Assembly (NCBI GenBank): GCA_023397245.1 | Contig: JAEWUH010000226.1 | Location: 1 to 8,656, forward strand | Direction: 5' to 3' | From: Bacillota bacterium | GTDB taxonomy: Bacteria > Bacillota > Clostridia > Oscillospirales > Acutalibacteraceae | DNA length: 8,656 bases | Shown: positions 1-5,271 of the stretch, one piece after another | How the letters are laid out: each line of letters opens with the position of its first letter | How positions within the stretch are numbered: the first letter of the stretch is position 1 | Position numbers and translations under genes: made by a program | Notes under the pieces: model-generated | Told to the model about the DNA's origin: nothing | Database searches by the model: none | What the model saw: the letters and a program-made list of their open reading frames with translations, nothing else

Positions 1-2
1 AT

Positions 3-38
3 ATTGCAGAGGTTGCAAAAAAGGTTCTCGGCAAGTAA
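3..38 (+). CDS. 3' end of an unidentified gene (partial)
   Basis: Frame 3 reads eleven sense codons, IAEVAKKVLGK, followed by TAA, and a strong terminator begins 28 bases later. The terminator placed just after this stop is the main reason to believe it is the end of a real gene. The residues look like a basic amphipathic helix. Too little is left to name the family, and the start lies outside the window. Confidence 0.5.
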   Translation: MAEVAKKVLGK

Positions 39-66
39 ACTTTCAGCTTTGCTTAATATCTTACGC

Positions 67-104
67 AAACCGGTCTGCTTTTCGGCGGGCCGGTTTTTTG
101 TTTT
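67..104 (+). terminator. Rho-independent terminator after the partial upstream gene
   Basis: A 12-bp stem pairs 67-78 with 85-96 (one G-T wobble and one T-G pair inside it) around a TTTTCG loop. It is followed by an uninterrupted T run, then GTTTT. It closes the transcript that ends with the stop at 36-38 and isolates the following gene. Confidence 0.9.
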
Positions 105-346
105 AGGTGATAACCAGACAATTTAAGTTGAATTACGGCAATAATCAGAATCAAATATTAATTTCCAACAGGAAAATTAAAAAAAATTCTGTTTTCTGCA
201 AATTTTATTGTTATTATTCTCTTTGATTATTAAATACAAGGGCAAGAGTAGTTAAAATATATTTAAGTAAATTACAGTAATTGACGTATTAAAATTCCAA
301 TAACTGTTTTATTCATCTTACAATTTATTTCGTTACAATACTATTT
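105..346. other. AT-rich intergenic spacer upstream of the HD-GYP gene
   Basis: About 240 bases, very AT-rich with frequent stops in all frames; no gene is seen. It must hold the promoter of the HD-GYP gene, but no convincing -35/-10 pair was found. Isolated matches are TTGACG at 281-286 (no -10 at the proper distance) and TACAAT at 319-324 (only a poor TTCCAA at 295-300 upstream). No motif resembling a cyclic-di-GMP riboswitch was recognised, although one would make sense before such a gene. Confidence 0.5.
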
Positions 347-359
347 GGAGATTACTAAA

Positions 360-1568
360 ATGAATTTTAATGTAAACGAACTACTGAATTCACTCTCCTT
401 CACTCTCGACTACGTAGAAAAAGGCCTGATTTCCAACGAAAAAAATCACGGCCGCCGCGTCGCATACATATCGGCCAGGATTGGGGAAATGCTCGGTTTC
501 AACAATCTCAACCTGTTTGATTTGATTTCCTATTCCCTTCTGCATGACAACGGGGTTGCAAAATCCCTTGTGAAAAAGACCGATTCCGGGGAATATGTAA
601 ACGCGGAGCTGAACAGCATCCACTGCGTTGAGGGAGAAAAGAATATCAAGGTATTTCCGTTTTTTCACCCTGTTACAAACGTGATTCTTTATCATCACGA
701 AAATTACGACGGCAGCGGATTCTTTGGATTATCCGGCAGCGAAATCCCCCTGTATTCCCGCATTATAGCGCTTGCGGATTTCATTGCCATACAATATTCG
801 GAAGATAGACTAAGCGAAGATGTCATTCGGTCGATTGAAGAATCAAAATCGTATTTTGACCCGGATCTGCTCTGCGTTTTTCAGGAGCTCAGCCGCAATA
901 TGGAGTTTTGGCTCCATTTGAACGACGATTTCGTTTATACCGCGCTGACGGCGGTCACCCCGCATGTCAACCGTAATTTCGATTACAAGAACATGCGAAC
1001 CGTTTCTCAGGTTTTTTGTAATATCATCGACTCAAAATCGCCCTTTACCGGATCGCATTCGCGCGGAATCAGCGACAAAACCGGCATTCTCTGCGAATTC
1101 TATGAGTTTGATCAGGAATCCTACTGGAAAATGCGCATAGCGGCAGACCTGCACGATCTTGGGAAGCTGATGGTCCCGAACGAGATACTCGACAAACCGG
1201 CCGCTCTGACAAAGCAGGAGATTCTGATTATCCAGTCCCATCCTTTTTACACCCGGAAAGCGCTGGAAATGATTACCGGATTTGAAGAAATCGCCGACTG
1301 TGCCGCAAACCATCACGAAAAGCTGAACGGCAGCGGTTATCCCTACGGCCTGAATCAGGATCAGCTGGATTATAAATCGCGTCTTTTAGGCTGCATCGAT
1401 ATTTATCAGGCGCTTACCGAGGACAGGCCTTACCGCAAAGCGATGCCCCACAACATCGCAATCCGCATTATGAGAGAAATGGCTTCGAAAAATCTGATCG
1501 ACGAATCGATTGTCGAAGATTTAAACTTTGTTTTCTCCGTTACGTCAAAATTTGCAATCTCAAAATAA
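360..1568 (+). CDS. Tandem HD / HD-GYP domain phosphohydrolase (probable cyclic-di-nucleotide phosphodiesterase)
   Basis: A 402-aa cytoplasmic protein with no signal peptide or membrane segment. ATG 360 is chosen because GGAG at 347-350 sits 9 bases upstream; an in-frame TTG at 345 would overlap that site. The C-terminal half is a canonical HD-GYP domain: H233, HDLGK at 265-269, H294 in SHP, HHE at 318-320, NGSGYPYGL at 323-331 and D347. This family hydrolyses cyclic di-GMP or related cyclic dinucleotides at a metal centre. The N-terminal half (about 15-145) is a second, diverged copy: H30, HDN at 62-64, H88, HHE at 112-114, DGSGFFGL at 117-124 and D140. It keeps the likely metal ligands but lacks the lysine after HD and has GFF in place of GYP, so it may be regulatory. 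No REC, PAS or GGDEF input domain is present. It is flanked by terminators on both sides, so probably monocistronic. Confidence 0.9.
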   Translation: MNFNVNELLNSLSFTLDYVEKGLISNEKNHGRRVAYISARIGEMLGFNNLNLFDLISYSLLHDNGVAKSLVKKTDSGEYVNAELNSIHCVEGEKNIKVFPFFHPVTNVILYHHENYDGSGFFGLSGSEIPLYSRIIALADFIAIQYSEDRLSEDVIRSIEESKSYFDPDLLCVFQELSRNMEFWLHLNDDFVYTALTAVTPHVNRNFDYKNMRTVSQVFCNIIDSKSPFTGSHSRGISDKTGILCEFYEFDQESYWKMRIAADLHDLGKLMVPNEILDKPAALTKQEILIIQSHPFYTRKALEMITGFEEIADCAANHHEKLNGSGYPYGLNQDQLDYKSRLLGCIDIYQALTEDRPYRKAMPHNIAIRIMREMASKNLIDESIVEDLNFVFSVTSKFAISK

Positions 1569-1575
1569 TTTTTAT

Positions 1576-1601
1576 ACCGCCCTTCCCGGGCGGTTTTTTT
1601 T
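1576..1601 (+). terminator. Terminator of the HD-GYP gene
   Basis: A 7-bp stem of A plus six GC pairs (1576-1582 with 1588-1594) closes a TTCCC loop and runs into eight T. It begins 7 bases after the HD-GYP stop codon. Confidence 0.93.
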
Positions 1602-1637
1602 CGTGAAAACGGGAAACCTGTTTTCGAGGTGATAAGG

Positions 1638-1781
1638 ATGTCTTATGTTGACCCGAAGCTGCGGAGCCGCTTTGAATCGCTTTCCATTGACCTGAAAAAC
1701 GAAATCCTCAAGAGGGACGTTAAGCTGTACACGCTGAACGATTTGATAAAATGCCTGGAAGATATCGTATCCGGTAAATAG
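1638..1781 (+). CDS. Small protein of unknown function, 47 aa
   Basis: ATG 1638 is preceded by GAGGTGAT at 1626-1633, a near-perfect ribosome binding site four bases from the start. This is the main evidence that the short frame is translated. The product begins MSYVDPKLRSRFESLSIDLK and ends with IKCLEDIVSGK and TAG. It looks fully helical and charged, with one cysteine (C39), no signal peptide and no membrane segment. The pattern of a basic helix, a 'LSxDLKNEIL' helix and a 'TLNDLIKCLEDIV' helix suggests a compact helical bundle or a protein-interaction peptide. I do not recognise a named family. It lies 36 bases after the HD-GYP terminator, so it is either read by leakage or has its own promoter, not obvious in the short gap. 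No strong terminator follows it before the next promoter at 1845. Confidence 0.75.
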   Translation: MSYVDPKLRSRFESLSIDLKNEILKRDVKLYTLNDLIKCLEDIVSGK

Positions 1782-1844
1782 AGAATGTTAATAATGTATA
1801 AACTTTAACAATATTCTATATTTTCGCTAAAATCTGAATTTATT

Positions 1845-1853
1845 TGTTATACT
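1845..1853 (+). promoter_or_regulatory. Extended -10 promoter
   Basis: TGTTATACT is a perfect TGn extension followed by TATACT (1848-1853), in a strongly AT-rich background. The -35 region is weak (TTCGCT at 1823-1828 is the best match, with 19-base spacing), as is common for extended -10 promoters. Transcription would start near 1860, just before the leader hairpins. Confidence 0.6.
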
Positions 1854-1859
1854 AATTAT

Positions 1860-1935
1860 AGTTTACAAGTTCCTCACGCGAGGATTTTCAATAACCTTTT
1901 GAAAAAGCCGTCCATGATTGGGCGGCTTTTTCAAT
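1860..1935 (+). ncRNA. Candidate structured leader or small RNA with a terminator hairpin
   Basis: From the predicted start near 1860, the RNA would hold a small hairpin (TCCTC 1871-1875 with GAGGA 1880-1884, loop ACGC). A strong hairpin follows: 1899-1913 pairs with 1920-1934, 15 bp around an ATGATT loop, with a T-rich 3' arm. TTTTCAA at 1885-1891 can instead pair with TTGAAAA at 1899-1905, disrupting the strong hairpin. That gives mutually exclusive forms, as in an attenuator. It precedes the small gene at 2014 by about 80 bases. It may be a regulatory leader for that gene, a short stand-alone RNA, or simply the terminator of the gene ending at 1781. I recognise no known riboswitch class. 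Confidence 0.4.
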
Positions 1936-2013
1936 GATATTCCTTTCTCTGTACCGTTTGCCGCAGTACAACGGGATATGCTGCTGCATAAAATAGGAGC
2001 AGAGGTGGTTCCG

Positions 2014-2241
2014 ATGCTTTGTGACCTTTCCCCTGAAGAGCTGTCCTATCTGGCAACAACGTTTGCCGTAACGCTTTCAAAAGGTCTGGATGAACACTCT
2101 ATGAGGGTGCTGTGCAGCTTTTTCGTTGACGTTGTAGGAACTCTCAACCTCATTACAAGCCAGCGGTCTTGCATTGAAAAGCATCATGAAAAATGTGAAG
2201 AGCATCATGATAAACACAAAAATCCGCATGACAGGAAATGA
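2014..2241 (+). CDS. Small protein with a histidine-rich C-terminal tail, 75 aa
   Basis: ATG 2014 follows AGAGGTGG at 2001-2008 with a 5-base gap, the best site in this frame. An in-frame ATG at 1978 would add 12 residues but has a poor site. The product starts MLCDLSPEELSYLATTFAVT. Residues 1-52 look like two helices, the second hydrophobic (VLCSFFVDVVGTLNLIT). The tail, from about residue 53, carries two CxxxHH-like clusters: CIEKHHEK, then CEEHHDKHKNPH, with two Cys and six His in about twenty residues. This suggests metal binding (inference). The 'LSPEEL...LA..A...SKG' body recalls small clostridial proteins annotated as DUF6774, but that is from memory and unconfirmed. There is no signal peptide. 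A leader with an attenuator-like hairpin lies upstream and a weak terminator follows at once. Confidence 0.72.
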   Translation: MLCDLSPEELSYLATTFAVTLSKGLDEHSMRVLCSFFVDVVGTLNLITSQRSCIEKHHEKCEEHHDKHKNPHDRK

Positions 2242-2263
2242 ACATCCTCCGGGGTGTTCTTTA
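2240..2263 (+). terminator. Weak terminator overlapping the stop of the His-rich protein gene
   Basis: GAACATCC at 2240-2247 pairs with GGGTGTTC at 2252-2259 (8 bp including one T-G pair) around a 4-base loop. Only a short T-rich tail (TTT) follows, so termination may be partial. The hairpin overlaps the TGA at 2239-2241. Confidence 0.45.
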
Positions 2264-2300
2264 CATAGATAAATCAATAAAATTTCGACGCGTATGTTCC

Positions 2301-2333
2301 CCCGCAAATTGAAAATAATAACTGTGCGGGAGA
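2301..2333 (+). promoter_or_regulatory. Ribosome binding site of the lipoprotein gene inside a possible hairpin
   Basis: GGGAGA at 2328-2333 is the ribosome binding site for ATG 2343. CCCGCA at 2301-2306 is the exact complement of TGCGGG at 2325-2330, so a 6-bp stem with an 18-base AT-rich loop could mask part of the site. Whether it forms is unknown; the loop is large and the stem short. Confidence 0.3.
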
Positions 2334-2342
2334 TGAATAGAA

Positions 2343-2561
2343 ATGAAAAAGCTGATATTAACCTATATTATGTTTATTTTAATCGTATTCGGGTTTGCGG
2401 GATGCCGCGCTTACCGTTCCGCTTCCAGCGAGGTAAAGGGCCTGACATCCGATGTGCGGAGTGCCGTATCCGGTGCCGCCCCAAAACTGGTATCGGACGG
2501 AAAGCTGTTGCAAAGCCAGGTTTCCGGCGTGGTATCCGACGTAGTATCCAGGCTGGCCTGA
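2343..2561 (+). CDS. Putative small lipoprotein, 72 aa
   Basis: ATG 2343 follows GGGAGA at 2328-2333. The N terminus is a classic export signal: MKK, a hydrophobic core (LILTYIMFILIVFGF), then FAGC with the cysteine at residue 21, matching a type II signal peptidase lipobox except for phenylalanine at -3. After cleavage the protein would be a 52-residue lipid-anchored peptide on the outer face of the membrane. The mature part is Ser/Val-rich and shows a loose internal repeat: SEVKGLTSDVRSAVSG near 29-44 and SQVSGVVSDVVSRLA near 58-72. It has the heptad-like spacing of an amphipathic helix. No function is recognised; GerC-like or other large lipoprotein domains are absent. It has its own terminators downstream and a weak one upstream, so it is probably a separate transcript. 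Confidence 0.75.
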   Translation: MKKLILTYIMFILIVFGFAGCRAYRSASSEVKGLTSDVRSAVSGAAPKLVSDGKLLQSQVSGVVSDVVSRLA

Positions 2562-2575
2562 TTTTTTGCCAAGCC

Positions 2576-2616
2576 GCACCGGACTGCCGTATATCGACCG
2601 TCCGGTGCATTTTTCC
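2576..2616 (+). terminator. Terminator after the lipoprotein gene (first of two)
   Basis: GCACCGGAC (2576-2584) is the exact complement of GTCCGGTGC (2600-2608), giving a 9-bp GC-rich stem with a 15-base loop, followed by ATTTTTCC. It starts 15 bases after the stop. Confidence 0.75.
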
Positions 2617-2626
2617 GTCCGTTCGG

Positions 2627-2653
2627 GCCGCTCCGTTTGGGGCGGCTTTTTTT
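2627..2653 (+). terminator. Second terminator before the glycosyltransferase gene
   Basis: An 8-bp stem (2627-2634 with 2639-2646) with a GTTT loop is followed directly by seven T. This is the stronger of the tandem pair and separates the lipoprotein and glycosyltransferase transcripts. Confidence 0.93.
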
Positions 2654-2752
2654 ATGCAGCAAATTGCATCACATAAAAATCAAATTGCTTTCAAATGGCT
2701 TTCACACCGATATTTCATAATAATTTTATCCTTATAAGCGGAAGTGATAATA

Positions 2753-4861
2753 TTGTACGGGATTACCGTCAGAAAGCCATCCTTTTGGCAAAAACACGGG
2801 TATCAAATTGCCCTGCTTGCCATCATTGCACTGTCCTTTGGGCTGAATTTTTACGCGATTTCGAAAGTAGGCTACGGCAACGCCTATTACGCCGCGGCAA
2901 TCCGCAGCATGACGCAGAGCTTTAAAAACTTTTTCTTTGTCTCATTCGATCCTGCCGGAGTGGTATCGGTTGACAAGCCGCCGCTTGCCCTTTGGGTGCA
3001 GGCGATTTTCGTGCTGATCTTCGGATATCACGGCTGGGCTATGCTTCTGCCGCAGGCTTTGGCAGGAACCGCTTCCTGCTTTATGATGTATGTACTTACC
3101 GCAAAACATTTCGGCCGGCCTGCGGGCCTGATCTCCTCCCTTATCTTCGCGCTCACACCCGCTGTGGTTGTCGCCGCGCGAAACAACACGATGGATATGC
3201 AGCTGATTTTTGTTTTGCTTCTGGCAACATGGCTGTTATTCAAAGGAATTGAAACCTCCAAGCGGAGATATATTTTCGGCGCCGCGGCAATGGTCGGACT
3301 TGGGTTCAATATCAAGATGCTGCAGGCTTATATGATTCTTCCCGCCGTTGCGCTGATTTACCTGTTCTTTGCGAAAGAAAAGCTGAGGCGCCGGATTCTC
3401 GTCAGCGGAATCAGCCTTGTGATTCTTGCAGCGGTCTCTCTAATCTGGGTCGCGGCGGTTGACCTGTATCCTGCCGGCCAGCGTCCCTACGTGGGAAGCT
3501 CCACAAATAACACCGAGATGGAATTGATTATCGGCCATAACGGGATAGAGCGGCTTTCCAGCCAGGGCGGCGGTATGAACCGCGGCACACAGGGCAAGGC
3601 CGGTTTCCAGGGTGACGGGCAGCGTATGGACGGAGGGAGAAATCAACCGCAGGGCGGCAATCAACCGAACGCGGGAGGCACTCCCCCGGCTCAGCCGGGT
3701 CAGAACAACGGCGGCAATACCGGAACAAACGGCCCCGCCAACGGCAACGCCGGCGGAAATCCTCCCTCACAGGGCAACCAGTTCAGCCGCGACGGCGGCG
3801 GGCAGCGTCAGGGCAGTGCGGTCGGTAACGACATCGGCACCGCGGGCGTTCTCCGGCTGTGGAATGCGGGTATGCTCGGGCAGGCCTCCTGGCTGATCAT
3901 TCTCGCCCTGTTCTGCATCGCGGTAAAAATCAGAAGGTTTGACTGGAGACATCCCACGCTGAAGCAGGGCGTTTTCTGTTACTGGATTCTCTGGCTTGCC
4001 GCAATGTACTTCTTCTTCAGCTTTGCCGGCTTCTTCCACCGTTATTATCTGTGTATGCTTGCACCGGGAATCGCGGGACTGGTCGGAATCGGTCTGCCCG
4101 ATCTGATCCGTGCGTTCCGGGAACGGGACGGCTGGCGGCAGTGGCTGCTTCCGATTTCCCTCATCTCCACCGCCGCGATTGAGATCCAATACGTCTGGAG
4201 TTACGAGCAGCTGCGGACATGGCTCGTTCCTCTGACCGCCGTTGCGGCTGCCTGCGCCCTGACTCTGATGGTAATCTACCGTTTGGGGCGCAAAAGGTTC
4301 CTGATGACCGCTGCAACCGGCTTTCTGCTTGTCTCCATACTGGCGGCGCCTTTCTACTGGTCTCTGACTGCCGTGATGTATGTGCCGCAAAACAGCACAA
4401 TGCCCTACGCGGGTCCGGAGCTGGCCACCGATACCTATACGGCCGGAATGACGGCAAATCAGGAAACCTATGTCACCGCGGACAGTGAAACGCTGTCTCT
4501 GGAAAAATACCTTGTGAGTCACTATAAGCAGGGCGGTTACCTTGTGGCAGCGGCAAGCGCAAACGACGTTGCAGGATTTATCGTAGACACCGGACTTCCG
4601 GCTGTTGCGTACGGAGGCTTTATGGGTACCGACAACGCCATGACGCTTGAACAGCTGAAGGCGCTGGTTCAGCAGGGCAAAATCACCTATTTCCTTGTCT
4701 CCGGCCGAACCGGGTTCGGCGGCAGCTCAAATTCCGCACTGACCTCCTATGTAAAGGAAAACGCCGCGCTGATCGATCCTTCGGAATACGGCGGAACCTC
4801 CACCCAATCCGGCAGCGGCATCGGGCTGAACGGTGCGTCCCTCTATTGCTTTGCTTCCTGA
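2753..4861 (+). CDS. GT39-family (YkcB/PMT-like) membrane glycosyltransferase
   Basis: A 702-aa polytopic protein. TTG 2753 is chosen because GGAAGTGAT at 2740-2748 is a good ribosome binding site at proper distance; an in-frame GTG at 2744 lies inside that site. Residues about 1-240 hold the PMT_2/GT39 core: a first membrane helix, NAYYAAAIRSM, FDPAG at 65-69, DKPP at 74-77 and NNTMDMQLIF at 144-153, between several hydrophobic helices. Such enzymes take a sugar from a polyprenyl-phosphate carrier and transfer it outside the membrane to a lipid, polymer or protein. After GHNGIERLSS comes a 90-residue Gly/Asn/Gln/Pro-rich insert (about 270-360), as in many YkcB-like proteins, then more membrane helices. 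The C terminus (about 560-702, GGYLVAAASAND, ITYFLVSG) resembles the extracytoplasmic domain of YkcB-type proteins. The acceptor cannot be told. It lies alone between terminators and a separate small gene; no polyprenyl-phosphate sugar synthase is adjacent. Confidence 0.88.
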   Translation: MYGITVRKPSFWQKHGYQIALLAIIALSFGLNFYAISKVGYGNAYYAAAIRSMTQSFKNFFFVSFDPAGVVSVDKPPLALWVQAIFVLIFGYHGWAMLLPQALAGTASCFMMYVLTAKHFGRPAGLISSLIFALTPAVVVAARNNTMDMQLIFVLLLATWLLFKGIETSKRRYIFGAAAMVGLGFNIKMLQAYMILPAVALIYLFFAKEKLRRRILVSGISLVILAAVSLIWVAAVDLYPAGQRPYVGSSTNNTEMELIIGHNGIERLSSQGGGMNRGTQGKAGFQGDGQRMDGGRNQPQGGNQPNAGGTPPAQPGQNNGGNTGTNGPANGNAGGNPPSQGNQFSRDGGGQRQGSAVGNDIGTAGVLRLWNAGMLGQASWLIILALFCIAVKIRRFDWRHPTLKQGVFCYWILWLAAMYFFFSFAGFFHRYYLCMLAPGIAGLVGIGLPDLIRAFRERDGWRQWLLPISLISTAAIEIQYVWSYEQLRTWLVPLTAVAAACALTLMVIYRLGRKRFLMTAATGFLLVSILAAPFYWSLTAVMYVPQNSTMPYAGPELATDTYTAGMTANQETYVTADSETLSLEKYLVSHYKQGGYLVAAASANDVAGFIVDTGLPAVAYGGFMGTDNAMTLEQLKALVQQGKITYFLVSGRTGFGGSSNSALTSYVKENAALIDPSEYGGTSTQSGSGIGLNGASLYCFAS

Positions 4862-4956
4862 TTGCCAAGCCAGCCATTTTCTTACTGCCCCGGTTGGGAA
4901 TGTATGTATTCACCTGTTTATCACCAATACAGCAAAATATCTTCACCGTTTTTCTC

Positions 4957-4962
4957 TATAAT
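4957..4962 (+). promoter_or_regulatory. Possible -10 box for the 40-aa gene
   Basis: A perfect TATAAT lies 34 bases before ATG 4996 in the 134-base gap after the glycosyltransferase. No matching -35 is seen 16-18 bases upstream, so this is a weak promoter call based on the -10 alone. No terminator was found directly after the glycosyltransferase stop. Confidence 0.4.
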
Positions 4963-4995
4963 ATGAGCAAATATTTAACGAACTGGGGATAAAAA

Positions 4996-5118
4996 ATGGA
5001 TGATTTAATATTAGTTAAAATCAAAGAAATGTTAAAAGAACTGGGCTGGTCGAAGGAAGTAATAGACAATTACTGCGAAGAATACACCAACAGCGAAGAA
5101 AATGTCCCGGCGGAATAA
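4996..5118 (+). CDS. Small acidic protein of unknown function, 40 aa
   Basis: ATG 4996 is preceded by GGGGA at 4985-4989, 6 bases upstream, and a very strong terminator begins 10 bases after the TAA. Those two signals on either side make translation likely. The product begins MDDLILVKIKEMLKELGWSK and continues EVIDNYCEEYTNSEENVPAE. Residues 3-30 look like two short amphipathic helices joined at ELGWSKE, followed by a disordered acidic tail. It has one cysteine (C27) and no signal or membrane segment. I do not recognise a family. The helix-turn 'LKELGWSKEVIDNY' resembles the turn of UBA- or HTH-like mini-domains, but this is only a shape resemblance. Confidence 0.72.
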   Translation: MDDLILVKIKEMLKELGWSKEVIDNYCEEYTNSEENVPAE

Positions 5119-5128
5119 GCGGAACCTG

Positions 5129-5170
5129 AAAACAGCGGCCTTGCCTTAAATGGCAAAGCCGCTGTTTTTT
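5129..5170. terminator. Strong terminator, probably used from both strands
   Basis: AAAACAGCGGC (5129-5139) pairs with GCCGCTGTTTT (5158-5168). After one C-A mismatch, TTGCC (5141-5145) pairs with GGCAA (5152-5156), closing a 6-base loop; TT follows. The A run in the 5' arm gives a T run on the other strand, so it can also stop the slipin transcript arriving from the - strand. It sits between the converging 40-aa and slipin genes. Confidence 0.9.
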
Positions 5171-5271
5171 AGAGCAGTCAGAACAAGTCCGCGCCGGGCA
5201 GACAAAAGCCGCTGTTTCGCGCGGGAATCAATAGTAACCGACCCGTACAGTTGTTTTCATGAATCAACATG

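Noticed and set aside
105..346. Cyclic-di-GMP riboswitch upstream of the HD-GYP gene
   Set aside because: The context invites one, but the spacer is AT-rich and shows neither the conserved GEMM cores nor a stable paired structure.
345..359. TTG at 345 as the start of the HD-GYP gene
   Set aside because: The TTG lies at the edge of GGAG (347-350), which is the ribosome binding site for ATG 360; nothing suitable lies upstream of 345.
1918..2013. TTG-initiated longer form of the His-rich small protein
   Set aside because: The TTG lies inside the terminator-like hairpin and has no binding site; ATG 2014 has a strong one.
2294..2737. 147-aa + strand frame overlapping the lipoprotein gene
   Set aside because: It runs through the lipoprotein gene and both terminators, is Arg/Cys-rich in a way typical of shadow frames, and has no binding site.
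2744..2752. GTG at 2744 as the start of the glycosyltransferase
   Set aside because: It sits inside GGAAGTGAT, the binding site for TTG 2753. Starting at GTG would leave no site upstream.
3560..3835. Tandem DNA repeat within the glycosyltransferase
   Set aside because: The protein is low-complexity, but the DNA shows no regular repeat unit; it is ordinary Gly/Asn/Gln-rich coding sequence.
3767..4522. 251-aa - strand frame inside the glycosyltransferase
   Set aside because: It is the antisense shadow of a GC-rich gene, with a Gln/Arg-rich product, no domain and no ribosome binding site; the sense frame has clear GT39 motifs.
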